Notes: generated by a model not told the origin, from the sequence alone. 64,000 nucleotides of DNA from Chryseolinea soli (GCF_003589925.1 NZ_CP032382.1:6696001-6760000), one strand, 5' to 3'. Positions 34,311 to 43,740 are shown, counted from the first letter of the stretch. A program made the numbers and translations.

Positions 34311-34359
34311 GGGGTTCGGATAATACGCGAATAACTTTTAACCATTAACAGTTTACCGC

Positions 34360-34367
34360 TAACTTGC
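34360..34367 (+). promoter_or_regulatory. Candidate -7 promoter element for mrp
   Basis: TAACTTGC lies 25 bases upstream of the mrp ATG, in the short divergent region shared with dnaG. It fits the loose pattern TAnCTTnG/C seen at several starts in this window. Confidence 0.35.
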
Positions 34368-34392
34368 GGCCACTTTAACACGACGGAATTAG

Positions 34393-35487
34393 ATGAGTTT
34401 TACCCAAGCCGACATTCTCAAAGCCCTTTCGACAGTAGAAGACCCCGATTTCAAGAAAGACCTGGTGACCCTGGGCATGATCAAGGATGTAACCGTAAGC
34501 CCTGAAAGCGTGAGTTTTACGGTGGTTCTGACCACCCCCGCCTGCCCCCTCAAAGAGAAGATCCGCCAGGATTGCGAGGATGCCGTCGACAAGGTTGTAG
34601 GGGCCAATGTGGCCATCAACATCAAGATGACCAGCTCGGTAACTACCCTCCGCGACAATGCTCCCCTGCTGCCGGGCGTAAAAAATATCATTGCCATCGC
34701 CTCCGGCAAGGGCGGCGTGGGCAAATCGACCGTAACGACCAACCTGGCCGTGGCGCTGGCGCAATCCGGGGCCAAAGTGGGGCTGATCGACGCCGATATT
34801 TCGGGCCCTTCCATCCCGGTGATGTTCAATTGCGAGTTTGAGCAACCCTCTGTGAAACAGGTAAATGGGAAGAATATCATCATTCCCATCGAGCAATATG
34901 GCGTAAAACTGATCTCCATCGGCTTCCTCACCCCGCCCGACAGCGCGGTGGTGTGGCGGGGTCCCATGGCCAGCGCCGCCCTGAAGCAGTTCTTTAGCGA
35001 CGCCGACTGGGGCGAACTGGACTACCTCCTCATCGACCTCCCTCCCGGCACCAGCGATATTCACCTCACCCTGGTGCAAACCGTGCCTGTGACGGGTGCC
35101 GTGATCGTGACCACACCCCAAAAAGTAGCCCTGGCCGACGCCAACAAAGGCATGTCGATGTTCCGCCAGCAACAGATCAATGTGCCCATTCTGGGTGTTA
35201 TTGAGAATATGGCCTATTTCACTCCGGAAGAATTGCCGGATAACAAGTATTATATCTTTGGAAAAGGCGGCGGACAGAACCTCGCGGAGAAATACAACGT
35301 TCCTTTGCTAGGACAAGTGCCTTTGGTGCAGAGCGTTCGCGAAAGCGGCGACAGCGGACTCCCGGCCGTATTGAAGGAAGGCGTTACCGCCGATGTATTT
35401 AAAGACTTGGCCAAAACATTGGCACGTCAAATTGCCATAAGAAATGCTAACTTTACACAAACGCAACGCGTTGAACTGAAAGTCTGA
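34393..35487 (+). CDS. Iron-sulfur cluster carrier ATPase, Mrp/ApbC family
   Basis: A 364-residue P-loop ATPase. It starts with an MIP18-like (DUF59) domain (ALSTVEDPDFKKDLVTLGMIKDV, about 9-90). The deviant Walker A motif is SGKGGVGKSTVTTN (about residues 100-113), followed by the GLIDADISGPSIP switch and LLIDLPPGTSD. The CxxC pair that binds the cluster at the dimer interface of classical Mrp proteins, found just after ENM(A/S)YF, is absent: the sequence there reads YFTPEELPDNKYYIFGKGGG. The downstream gene encodes a NifU-like scaffold and overlaps by one base (TGATG), which supports a role in Fe-S assembly. Confidence 0.9.
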   Translation: MSFTQADILKALSTVEDPDFKKDLVTLGMIKDVTVSPESVSFTVVLTTPACPLKEKIRQDCEDAVDKVVGANVAINIKMTSSVTTLRDNAPLLPGVKNIIAIASGKGGVGKSTVTTNLAVALAQSGAKVGLIDADISGPSIPVMFNCEFEQPSVKQVNGKNIIIPIEQYGVKLISIGFLTPPDSAVVWRGPMASAALKQFFSDADWGELDYLLIDLPPGTSDIHLTLVQTVPVTGAVIVTTPQKVALADANKGMSMFRQQQINVPILGVIENMAYFTPEELPDNKYYIFGKGGGQNLAEKYNVPLLGQVPLVQSVRESGDSGLPAVLKEGVTADVFKDLAKTLARQIAIRNANFTQTQRVELKV

Positions 35488-35747
35488 TGAGCACGATAGA
35501 AGAACTTACCCTGAAAATTGAATCTTCACTCGATTCCATCCGTCCCTATCTCAAGGCCGACGGTGGCAACGTGAAGGTCAGTCACATTTCGGACGACCAT
35601 GTGGTGCAACTGGAGTTCGTGGGTGCCTGCGGCAATTGCAGCATGTCTACCATGACCTTTAAGGCTGGTGTGGAAGCGGCCATCAAGCGCGACGTTCCCG
35701 AGATAAAAGCCATCGAGGTGATCAACCTCACCCCGGTAAACCATTAG
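35487..35747 (+). CDS. NifU-like C-terminal (Nfu) iron-sulfur scaffold protein
   Basis: An 86-residue single-domain Nfu protein. It has the family start (IESSLDSIRPYLKADGGNVKVSHI) and the cluster-binding motif GACGNCSMSTMTFK with its C-x-x-C pair at about residues 46-49. Dimers of this domain hold a 4Fe-4S cluster and pass it to target enzymes. The start codon overlaps the last base of the mrp stop, so the two are translationally coupled; the carrier ATPase and scaffold probably work together. In this phylum the pair is common. No other isc or suf genes are in the window. Confidence 0.92.
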   Translation: MSTIEELTLKIESSLDSIRPYLKADGGNVKVSHISDDHVVQLEFVGACGNCSMSTMTFKAGVEAAIKRDVPEIKAIEVINLTPVNH

Positions 35748-35860
35748 GCGTTGTCGTCATATCCCCGCCAATGATCAATTTCTTTCCGGCATTGGTCTAC
35801 GCATACATATTACTTTCTGCCCGGCCAGCGTTACGCTGTTACAAAAGGGTTACTCTTTAC

Positions 35861-35868
35861 TATATTTG
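35861..35868 (+). promoter_or_regulatory. Candidate -7 promoter element for the M43 protease
   Basis: TATATTTG, an exact TAnnTTTG match, lies 37 bases upstream of the GTG start at 35905. A possible -33 element (GCTGTTAC) lies about 22 bases before it. Confidence 0.5.
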
Positions 35869-35904
35869 AAAGATTAATGATGCAGGTATTTAACCAGGAT
35901 CTCT

Positions 35905-38900
35905 GTGCGGATTGACTCCTCTTACTTCAAAATTATATTCCTTCAATGCCTCCTCGTTGTGGTCTCCTGGACGGCATTTTCACAGGAACGCTGCGGCACC
36001 GTAGAATACAACAACAAGCTGCTGAGCGACAAGCTGAAGCTGGAAAACAATCCCCAGTTCGAAAAGTGGCTGCAACAAAAGATCAGCGCCAGAGCCCGTA
36101 CCCAAAGCGCGCAACGAGACCAGACCATTACCTACACCGTGCCCGTGGTGGTGCACGTGATCCACAACGGTGAGGCCTTGGGCGTGGGCCGCAACATCCC
36201 CGACGCCCAGATACTTTCGCAGATCGACGTACTCAACAAAGACTATCAACGGCTCAACACCGATGCGTCCCAGACCCCGAGCGAATTTCAGTCCGTGGCC
36301 GCCAGCTTTAATGTGCAGTTCGTGTTGGCCAAGCAAGACCCGGAGGGGTTGGCCACCACCGGCATCAACCGCGTGCAAGGCTCCAAGACCTCGTGGAGCA
36401 TCAACGACAACTATGACCTGAAAGCCCTGAGCTATTGGCCGGCCGAAGACTACCTCAACATTTGGGTATGCGACCTCACCTCCCTGCTGGGCTACGCGCA
36501 ATTCCCCGTGTCGAACCTCGACGGTCTCGAAAACTCTTCCACCAACCGGCTGACCGACGGCGTAGTGATCGCCTACGATGCCTTTGGCTCCAATGATTAT
36601 GGCAACTTCAGCTTGTTGGCCAACTTTGCCAAAGGACGCTCGGCCACGCACGAGATCGGCCACTTCTTTGGCCTGCGCCACATCTGGGGCGATGACGGCA
36701 CCGACTGCAGTGGCACGGACTATGTAGACGATACACCGAATCAATCCGGCAGCACCAGCGGTTGCCCCACGCAGCCGCACGTAACGTGTAGCGTAGACGC
36801 CATGTTCCAAAACTATATGGACTACACCAACGACGTGTGCATGAACCTGTTCACCGAAGGCCAGGTAGCCCGCATGACGACCGTGATCGAAAACAGTCCC
36901 CGCCGCCTGAGCCTGCTCACATCGCATGGCCTGAACGACCCGGCGCCCGTAGTAAACGACCTGGGCATCAAGACGGTGCTGGCACCTTTGTCGGGAGAAT
37001 GCAGCACGCCGGTGTTGCCCACCATCGAGATCCGTAACTATGGGTCCAACACCATTTCATCGGCCCGGATCCAGATCAGTGAGAACGGCAGTGTGGTGGA
37101 GACAAAAGATTTTACGTTTGCCCCGGCGCTGGGCACACTGCAAAGCACCACGGTGAGCTTCTCGCCGCTCATTTTCCTCGTAGGCTCCAGCCTGGTCACC
37201 TTCAATGTACTGAAAACCAACGGCACCACCGATGGCCAGTCCAACAACAACAATGGACAGCAAGTGGTGGAAGTGCCCTATAGCATTGCCTTGCCTTTCC
37301 TGGAACCCTTCAACACCATACCGAGCACCTGGAAGATCGAGAACCCCGATCAGAAAGTGACCTGGGCGCTGGCCACCACGCCCGTGAACGGCTCGAACAA
37401 AGCCATGGAGATGGACTTTTTCAATTATGAAGACAACCTGGGCGAGATCGATCCCCTGCTCACGCCCACGTTCAGCCTGATCGGCGCGCCAGCGGCCCTG
37501 CTCAAATTTGACGTCGCCTATGCACGGTTTCAATCCAGCAGCGATGGCCTCAAGGTTGTGGTGCTGACCAACTGCAGCGCCGACATCACACAAGGCACCG
37601 TCGTGTATGATAAATCAGGTGCTACACTAGCCACCACCAACAGCACGGGCAGCGCCTTTGTGCCCACCGCCGACCAATGGCGCACGGAACAGATTGACCT
37701 GAGCAGCTATGTTGGCCAGCAAAATCTGCAGATCGCTTTTGTGGGGGTGAACGATTGGGGCAACAACCTGTACATCGACAACGTGTCGCTCACCACCACG
37801 CCGATCTATGACGCCACATTGCAAAAAGTGCTTTCGCCTTATCCCGTCACCTGTCTGCAAGGAACGGTTCCGGTGCTGCGGGTGAAAAATTCGGGCACCC
37901 TGATCAATTCGCTGAAGGTGACCACCACCCTCAACGACCATGCCTACACGCAGGTGATCACCGGGCTGTCGATTGACGGCGGCACCACCAAAGACATTAC
38001 CTTGAACTCGCTGCCGTTGGCCGACGGAGAAAACGCCATCCATTTCGAACTCTCCGAACCCAACGGGCAACCGGACTTCAACACAGCCGACAACGCGATG
38101 GATATAAAAACCGTCGTCAACCAATCAGAGGACTTCATTCCCCTGCGTCAAAACTTCGAGGGAACCTTCACGCCACAATGGACCATTGTGAACCCGACCG
38201 ACGGAATGATCTGGCGCCCCATCGACCTGACCGGCAACAAGGCCGTTTACTTCAACGCCTTCGACAACACGGTGGCCGACGACCAGGCCTGGCTGGTGAG
38301 CCCGGTGCTCGACTTTGGCGACGCCACCGAAGCGAGCGTATCGTTTGACGTTTCCTATTCAGCGAACAGCACCAAGAACGACGTGCTTCGCATCCTGGCT
38401 TCCCGCGACTGCGGCAATACCTACCAGGACACACTCTTCACTGCCAACAGCGCGTCGCTGGCCAGTGGCCGCGCCACCACCTCCAGTTGGAAGCCCTCCA
38501 CGACTTCAGACTGGACGACAAAAACCACTACGCTGACCAGCCTGGCCGGCCAGCCCGAAGTGCGCATCGCCTTTGTGGTGACCAATGGCCACGGCAACAA
38601 CCTGTACCTGGACAACATCGAATTCTTTGTCACCGAAACGCACATCAAGGCCACGGAACCGTTCACGGTCTATCCTAATCCAGCGGCCGGGGGCAACGCC
38701 AACATCACCTTTAACATCTCGCAAAAAGGACCGGTCGAATTAGAGGTGGTGGATACGATGGGCAAGATCTTGATGACACAGACCCTGTCGGATGTGCTCA
38801 ACCAAACCTATCCCCTTTCGCTTTCCTCCGTGGCCACGGGTGTTTACCTGGTGCGGGTGACGTCGGGATCGGAGACGCACTTGAAGAAGCTCATCGTCAT

Positions 38901-38907
38901 CAATTAG
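35905..38907 (+). CDS. Secreted M43 zinc metalloprotease with T9SS sorting domain
   Basis: A 1000-residue exported protease. It has a signal peptide (about 1-26, ending AFSQ), a short propeptide, and a pappalysin-type M43 domain (about 75-335) with zinc motif HEIGHFFGLRH at residues 249-259 and a Met-turn (NYMDY). C-terminal to it come a CARDB-like beta domain (about 350-460), two copies of a jellyroll (MAM/choice-of-anchor-J-like) segment each ending in GNNLYLDN/GNNLYIDN (about 470-635 and 740-910), with a second CARDB-like part between them, and a type A T9SS C-terminal domain (FTVYPNPAAGG ... VYLVRVTSGSETHLKKLIVIN, about 925-1000). The GTG start fits the signal peptide. It is exported across the outer membrane by T9SS; substrates are unknown. 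Confidence 0.92.
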   Translation: MRIDSSYFKIIFLQCLLVVVSWTAFSQERCGTVEYNNKLLSDKLKLENNPQFEKWLQQKISARARTQSAQRDQTITYTVPVVVHVIHNGEALGVGRNIPDAQILSQIDVLNKDYQRLNTDASQTPSEFQSVAASFNVQFVLAKQDPEGLATTGINRVQGSKTSWSINDNYDLKALSYWPAEDYLNIWVCDLTSLLGYAQFPVSNLDGLENSSTNRLTDGVVIAYDAFGSNDYGNFSLLANFAKGRSATHEIGHFFGLRHIWGDDGTDCSGTDYVDDTPNQSGSTSGCPTQPHVTCSVDAMFQNYMDYTNDVCMNLFTEGQVARMTTVIENSPRRLSLLTSHGLNDPAPVVNDLGIKTVLAPLSGECSTPVLPTIEIRNYGSNTISSARIQISENGSVVETKDFTFAPALGTLQSTTVSFSPLIFLVGSSLVTFNVLKTNGTTDGQSNNNNGQQVVEVPYSIALPFLEPFNTIPSTWKIENPDQKVTWALATTPVNGSNKAMEMDFFNYEDNLGEIDPLLTPTFSLIGAPAALLKFDVAYARFQSSSDGLKVVVLTNCSADITQGTVVYDKSGATLATTNSTGSAFVPTADQWRTEQIDLSSYVGQQNLQIAFVGVNDWGNNLYIDNVSLTTTPIYDATLQKVLSPYPVTCLQGTVPVLRVKNSGTLINSLKVTTTLNDHAYTQVITGLSIDGGTTKDITLNSLPLADGENAIHFELSEPNGQPDFNTADNAMDIKTVVNQSEDFIPLRQNFEGTFTPQWTIVNPTDGMIWRPIDLTGNKAVYFNAFDNTVADDQAWLVSPVLDFGDATEASVSFDVSYSANSTKNDVLRILASRDCGNTYQDTLFTANSASLASGRATTSSWKPSTTSDWTTKTTTLTSLAGQPEVRIAFVVTNGHGNNLYLDNIEFFVTETHIKATEPFTVYPNPAAGGNANITFNISQKGPVELEVVDTMGKILMTQTLSDVLNQTYPLSLSSVATGVYLVRVTSGSETHLKKLIVIN

Positions 38908-38971
38908 AATTTTCGCTCTCATCGACGCTTTTCTTCGCTCAACGGCACGCGTTCCTTCCTCTATTATTCAC

Positions 38972-38979
38972 TATCTTTC
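38972..38979 (+). promoter_or_regulatory. Candidate -7 promoter element for ddl
   Basis: TATCTTTC, one mismatch from TAnnTTTG, lies 21 bases before the ddl ATG at 39001. Confidence 0.4.
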
Positions 38980-39000
38980 GGCATTGAAAACCTCGCCTTC

Positions 39001-40086
39001 ATGCCAAAAAAGAAGAAAGTAGCCATCCTCTATGGCGGCCGCTCAGTGGAGCACGCCGTATCGGTCAATTCGGCCCGCAACATTTTTGAGTTCCTCGACA
39101 AATCCAAATTCGAACCCCTGCCCATCGGCATCAGCAAAAGCGGCCAGTGGTTTCTCACCGAAGGCGTTAGCAAAGACATTCAGAAAGGACAAACGCTTGG
39201 ACTTTCACTGAATGCCGGCAAGCCCACCTTCCTGCTGGAGAAAAGCGGCGAAAAGTTTTCCGTCGACGTCCTCTTCCCTGTGCTGCACGGCACCGATGGT
39301 GAAGATGGCAGCATCCAGGGGTTGATCAAAGCGATGGACCTGCCCATGGTGGGCACCGGTGTGCTGGGCTCATCCCTATCCATGAACAAGATCGTGGCCA
39401 AGCGTCTCATGCGCGAAGCCGGTTTGCCGGTGACGGACTTTGTGACGTTCCGCTATGACGAAAAAGATAAGATCAGTTTCACCGCCCTCTCGAAAAAACT
39501 CGGACTGCCCTTCATGGTGAAGGCCGCCAGCCTCGGCTCGTCCGTGGGTGTGGCCAAGGTGAAATCGAAAAAGGATTTTGCCGCGGCTGTGGAAGAAGCC
39601 TTCAAATACGATGACGAGATGTTGGCCGAACAATACATTACGGGGCGCGAAATAGAATGCGCCGTGTTGGGCAACAGCCCGCCGGAAGCTTCGCAGCCCG
39701 GTGAAATTGTGATCAGCAAAAATTACGAATTCTACACCTTCGATGCCAAGTATGTGGACCCCGATGCCGTGCGCATCGACGTGCCCGCCAAGTTGCCCAA
39801 GGCCATTGCCGAAAAGATCCGGAAAGCGTCTGTGAAAGCCTACGAGGCCCTGCATTGCAAAGACTTTTCACGCATCGATCTTTTCCTGGATAAGAAAGGA
39901 AATATCTACATCAACGAGATCAACACCATCCCCGGCTTTACCAATTCCAGCATGTATCCCATGATGTGGAAAGAGCGCGGCGTGAGCTTTGCCGAACTGA
40001 TCACGCGGCTGCTCACCCTGGCCCAGGAGCGTTACGACCGGGGCAAACGCATAGAGCGCGATTTTCAATCGTCCCTCAAATTCTGA
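39001..40086 (+). CDS. ddl: D-alanine--D-alanine ligase
   Basis: A 361-residue ATP-grasp ligase of standard length, making the D-Ala-D-Ala unit of peptidoglycan. Motifs present: VAILYGGRSVEHAVSVNSARN at the N-terminus (the family has G-G-x-S-x-E-(H/R)-x-V-S), HGTDGEDGSIQGL, the ATP-binding PFMVKAASLGSSVGVAKV, and the C-terminal INEINTIPGFTNSSMYPMMW with metal-binding Glu/Asn. The residue after E-x-V-S is of the D-Ala-D-Ala type in the GFTNSSMYP loop, so no D-lactate ligase is suggested. It heads a group with two PASTA proteins, an envelope cluster in this phylum. Confidence 0.96.
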   Translation: MPKKKKVAILYGGRSVEHAVSVNSARNIFEFLDKSKFEPLPIGISKSGQWFLTEGVSKDIQKGQTLGLSLNAGKPTFLLEKSGEKFSVDVLFPVLHGTDGEDGSIQGLIKAMDLPMVGTGVLGSSLSMNKIVAKRLMREAGLPVTDFVTFRYDEKDKISFTALSKKLGLPFMVKAASLGSSVGVAKVKSKKDFAAAVEEAFKYDDEMLAEQYITGREIECAVLGNSPPEASQPGEIVISKNYEFYTFDAKYVDPDAVRIDVPAKLPKAIAEKIRKASVKAYEALHCKDFSRIDLFLDKKGNIYINEINTIPGFTNSSMYPMMWKERGVSFAELITRLLTLAQERYDRGKRIERDFQSSLKF

Positions 40087-40090
40087 TGTG

Positions 40091-40098
40091 TATATTTG
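40091..40098 (+). promoter_or_regulatory. Candidate -7 promoter element for the PASTA genes
   Basis: TATATTTG, an exact TAnnTTTG match, begins five bases after the ddl stop and lies 78 bases before the first PASTA gene. Confidence 0.45.
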
Positions 40099-40175
40099 TA
40101 TAGTGCGGATACCCTAAACACGAAAACCACCCGGATGCCGTCTACTTTTGTCGTCGCCGCCGGATATACAAGCCT

Positions 40176-40772
40176 ATGAGATTCGATTTCCTGAAATTCA
40201 AACGCGATACGTTGGGCGGCATGCTTCTTCAGCTGTTGCTGGCGTTCTCGTCGCTTGTGGTGGTCGCTCTCCTGTTTTTTAATGTGTATTTGCCGGAGAC
40301 CACCCTGCATGACCGGAGCTTAACCGTGCCCAACGTGGAAGGCATGGCGATCAGCCAGTTGGATGAACTTCTGGGTAAACGCGCCCTCCGCTATGGCGTA
40401 AACGACTCCACATATTCGTCAGCGCATCCTCCTCTCACGGTACTGCGCCAATATCCGCCCGCCGGCTCCAAAGTGAAGGCCGGCCGGATGATCCTGATTT
40501 CTATAAATCGTGTCGACGCACCCACCGTTCCCGTGCCCAACCTGGTCGACGCATCGGTTGTGAACGCCGACGCGTTGCTGAGCGGCAATGAATTGAAGCG
40601 CGGACGGATCGAATATGTTTCGGGTCCGTTCCGTGTGGTGAAAGAAGTGAAATACAGAGGACGCACTTTGGCAGCAGGCGAACGCGTACCGAAGGGATCG
40701 ACGGTTGATCTGGTGGTGATGGATGGTGAAGGCGAGTTGCCCGAAGATTCCGTGGGCCTGGAAAATGAATAA
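40176..40772 (+). CDS. PASTA domain membrane protein, shorter tandem copy
   Basis: A 198-residue protein with a short cytoplasmic start (MRFDFLKFKRDTLGG), one membrane helix (about 16-38), and two extracytoplasmic PASTA domains (about 46-112 with TVPNVEGMAISQLDELL and TVLRQYPPAGSKVK; about 114-185 with VPNLVDASVVNADALL). It ends in a short acidic tail (GEGELPEDSVGLENE) just where the neighbour continues into a third PASTA domain. PASTA domains bind peptidoglycan fragments or act as spacers, which fits the position after ddl. It is a tandem duplicate of the next gene, including about 20 bases around the start codon. It has no kinase domain. Confidence 0.85.
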   Translation: MRFDFLKFKRDTLGGMLLQLLLAFSSLVVVALLFFNVYLPETTLHDRSLTVPNVEGMAISQLDELLGKRALRYGVNDSTYSSAHPPLTVLRQYPPAGSKVKAGRMILISINRVDAPTVPVPNLVDASVVNADALLSGNELKRGRIEYVSGPFRVVKEVKYRGRTLAAGERVPKGSTVDLVVMDGEGELPEDSVGLENE

Positions 40773-40830
40773 CGACTAAACTACCGGGTTGCCCATCGAC
40801 CAACGTTGTGGCACCCGCTTATAGAAGCCT

Positions 40831-41625
40831 ATGAAATTCGATATCCTGAAATTCAAACGCGATACGCTGGGCGGCATGCTCATTCACCTGCTGCTGGCCT
40901 TCGCGGCCCTGTTGCTGATCGCCATCTTGTATTTTTATGCCTACCTGCCCAGCAGCACCAATCACGGCATGAGCATCACCGTTCCCGATGTGGAGGGTAT
41001 GCAGATCAGTCAGCTGGAAGATTTTCTGGTGAAGCGCAATCTCCGTTATGAAGTGAACGATTCGTCGTACTCGTCGGATTATCCGCCGCTGACGGTGTTG
41101 AGACAATATCCGCCGGCGGGCGCCAAGGTGAAGGAAGACCGGAAGATCCTTATTTCCGTGAACCGCATCGACCCCCCCACCGTTCCCGTTCCCGACCTTG
41201 TGGACGGCTCCGTCGTGAATGCTGACGCCGTGTTGCGCAGTAACGAACTGAAGCGGGGAAGGATCGAATTGGTGGCGGGTCCCTTCAACGTCGTAAAAGA
41301 AATGAAACACCGGGGCCACACCGTGGCGGCAGGCGAACGCGTGCCCAAGGGCTCAACGATCGATCTCGTCGTCATGGATGGCGGAAACGACCCCTTTGAG
41401 GTGCCCGACATGATGGGAAAAGACCTGGAGGATGCCAAATTCCTCATTTTAGGGACCAACCTAAGCCTGGGAAGTGTGTTTGTAGTAGGCGATACCACGG
41501 GGGGAACCGGCGTGGTCATCAAACAAAAACCTGACCTCAATGAAAAGGTAAAGGTAGGTGACGTCGTTGATCTGTGGATAGGCCAACCAGGGACCGAAAT
41601 ACCCGATGAAAACGGTGAGAATTGA
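40831..41625 (+). CDS. PASTA domain membrane protein, longer tandem copy
   Basis: A 264-residue protein with cytoplasmic start (MKFDILKFKRDTLGG), membrane helix (about 17-38) and three PASTA domains: about 46-112, 114-186 and 190-256 (VPDMMGKDLEDAKFLILGTNLSLGSV ... VIKQKPDLNEKVKVGDVVDLWIG). This matches the three-PASTA protein usually found after ddl in Bacteroidota, so I take it as the ancestral copy and the preceding gene as the derived one. The short tail (EIPDENGEN) overlaps the start of the next gene by 20 bases. The PASTA part is presumably in the periplasm near peptidoglycan. Confidence 0.88.
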   Translation: MKFDILKFKRDTLGGMLIHLLLAFAALLLIAILYFYAYLPSSTNHGMSITVPDVEGMQISQLEDFLVKRNLRYEVNDSSYSSDYPPLTVLRQYPPAGAKVKEDRKILISVNRIDPPTVPVPDLVDGSVVNADAVLRSNELKRGRIELVAGPFNVVKEMKHRGHTVAAGERVPKGSTIDLVVMDGGNDPFEVPDMMGKDLEDAKFLILGTNLSLGSVFVVGDTTGGTGVVIKQKPDLNEKVKVGDVVDLWIGQPGTEIPDENGEN

Positions 41626-43654
41626 AAGACAAAAAATAACAACCAATCTCCCTCGCGGGCGATGGCCTTTAGCCTTAAAGACCATCCTGGTGTTTGCTGC
41701 CCTCATGGTGTTCTTTGAACCGGTGGTGCAAGCCCAGTGGCAAACCTTTCCCCTGCCGAAAGCAGCAAAATCATCCTTAAAAAAACGCCCCAATTCCGCG
41801 GCACGGCCGCAAGCTGTGGAGCCCTTGTCGCTCCCTTTCTTTGATGACTTCTCGTTTACGACGCTGGATGATCCGGACGACACCCTGTCCAACATTGCGA
41901 TAGATTCGCTGTGGCAGAATGTGGTGAACGACAGTACCTACAATAAGACCGTGTGGATCAACAACGGAATGGGCATCAATCCACCGTCCATCAATGTGGC
42001 GACGTTCGACGGCCTGGACGGTAATCACGTGAAGTATTCCGAAGTGGTCATCAATAATGGTTTGCGCGACAGCCTCGTGTCGCAGCTCATCAAACTGGGC
42101 GACCCCAGCGTGGCGGTCGCGGAACGCAACACCGTTTATCTCAGTTTCTTTTTCCAGTGGGCGGGCAATGGGGAACCGCCGGATGCTACCGATTATCTGC
42201 AGGTGGAATTCAAAAACAGTTCGGGCGTTTGGAAGCCCGCCATGACCATCTACCCCACCCCCAGCATGCAGGCTACGGTCTTCTATGACACGCTGGTGAA
42301 AGTAGACGGCGACGAATTCTTTCACGACGATTTCCAGTTCCGCTTCCGGAACTATGGCCGCTTGTCGGGACCATACGACACCTGGAATGTCGACTACGTC
42401 TACCTCAACAAAGGGCGCAACGAGAACGACACTTCGTTTCCCGACCGGACCATCGCCAGCCAGCCCACGAGTCTTTTGGGCAACTACCGGGCTATACCTT
42501 ACGATCACTTCAAGCTGGTCAATGCGCTGCAGGCGCCGAAATTTGACGTGTATAATTTATTGGAATATTATCCCGTTGATCACGCCCCCGGTTTCACTAC
42601 CGTAAGTTTCCGAACCGAAAAAACATTCACGAACTATGTGGATGGCGTTGCCAGCATCACGACCACGCCGGCCGACACCGCCGCCATCAACTGGGAAAAT
42701 AACAACGACGTAATCGGGCCGCTGGAAAGGAGAAACATAACCATAAAATATCTCCCCGACGGAAGCGACCCCGCCCAGTTCGATCCCAATGCAGACTCTG
42801 CGCGGGTCCGTCTCAACATACGGCTGCTGACCGGTGACACGTTCAATAAAAATGGCGACTATGCAGACGACTACTCCGCCAATTTTATTCCCATCGATTT
42901 CCGTTTGAATGATACGCTGACCGTGCAGTATTTCATGAAAGACTATTATGCGTACGACGACGGCGTTGCCGAATATGCCGCCGGCCTCACGCAAGCCGGC
43001 AACCGTGCCGCCTTTGAGTATGAAATGGTGACGGACGATCCGGATACACTCGTCGGCATAGACCTGTATGTACCCGACTACGGCTTGACCAGCAACCTCA
43101 CCGTTGACTTCTTTGTCTACAAGGATGCCGATGGTTTGCCCGGCGATATTTTGTATACCCTCCCCAGCGTCACCATTCAACGTAAGGGACTGAATGTATT
43201 TCAACGCGTGCGGATTGTCGAGCCTTTCCTGGTAAACAAGAATTTCCACATCGGCTGGAAAGCGCCCGTGGGTGGAACGCTAAAAATTGGACTTGATATG
43301 AGCAGCAGTCACGGCGACAAGATCTCGGTGAACACCAACGGCACCTGGGTGCCTGGCGACATCGACGGTTCCCTGATGATCCGGCCCGTATTCGGCAACG
43401 GCGACGTTAAAGTCGGGATCCCGGAAGACCTGGATGCATTTAGTGTGTATCCCAATCCAAATAGTGGGGAGTTTTATATTCAGGGCCGGTATGATAAACT
43501 CACGGTACTGACGATCACTGGCCAGACCGTGCCCCACGCAGCCCAACCCAGCGGCGACCGGCAGAAGATCGTGATGAACACGGCGGCCGGGTTGTACATT
43601 CTGAAGATCCAGCAGGGCAGCACGATCACTACGCGCAAGATCATTGTGCGATAG
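41606..43654 (+). CDS. T9SS-exported protein with C-terminal sorting domain
   Basis: A 682-residue protein with an unusually long basic N-terminus before its signal helix (about 24-43, LKTILVFAALMVFFEPVVQAQ). The body is beta-rich without a catalytic motif; segments such as PLSLPFFDDFSF and VYLSFFFQWAGNGEPPDATDYLQVEF look like a jellyroll (choice-of-anchor) domain. The C-terminus (FSVYPNPNSGEFYIQG ... LTITGQTV ... AAGLYILKIQQGSTITTRKIIVR, about 605-682) is a type A T9SS sorting domain. The start overlaps the PASTA gene by 20 bases. In several Cytophagales an exported protein of this sort follows the ddl-PASTA genes; its role is unknown. Confidence 0.85.
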   Translation: MKTVRIERQKITTNLPRGRWPLALKTILVFAALMVFFEPVVQAQWQTFPLPKAAKSSLKKRPNSAARPQAVEPLSLPFFDDFSFTTLDDPDDTLSNIAIDSLWQNVVNDSTYNKTVWINNGMGINPPSINVATFDGLDGNHVKYSEVVINNGLRDSLVSQLIKLGDPSVAVAERNTVYLSFFFQWAGNGEPPDATDYLQVEFKNSSGVWKPAMTIYPTPSMQATVFYDTLVKVDGDEFFHDDFQFRFRNYGRLSGPYDTWNVDYVYLNKGRNENDTSFPDRTIASQPTSLLGNYRAIPYDHFKLVNALQAPKFDVYNLLEYYPVDHAPGFTTVSFRTEKTFTNYVDGVASITTTPADTAAINWENNNDVIGPLERRNITIKYLPDGSDPAQFDPNADSARVRLNIRLLTGDTFNKNGDYADDYSANFIPIDFRLNDTLTVQYFMKDYYAYDDGVAEYAAGLTQAGNRAAFEYEMVTDDPDTLVGIDLYVPDYGLTSNLTVDFFVYKDADGLPGDILYTLPSVTIQRKGLNVFQRVRIVEPFLVNKNFHIGWKAPVGGTLKIGLDMSSSHGDKISVNTNGTWVPGDIDGSLMIRPVFGNGDVKVGIPEDLDAFSVYPNPNSGEFYIQGRYDKLTVLTITGQTVPHAAQPSGDRQKIVMNTAAGLYILKIQQGSTITTRKIIVR

Positions 43655-43732
43655 AAATTGCCTTTTTACGGAAGGGATCATGGTGATGCACGGCATCCAC
43701 TCCCTCGATCATACAAGTTCTGGCGAAAGTAA

Positions 43733-43740
43733 TATCTTAG
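43733..43740 (+). promoter_or_regulatory. Candidate -7 promoter element for the DUF1015 gene
   Basis: TATCTTAG, identical to the octamer upstream of the GNAT gene (627-634), lies 28 bases before the ATG at 43769. Confidence 0.4.
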
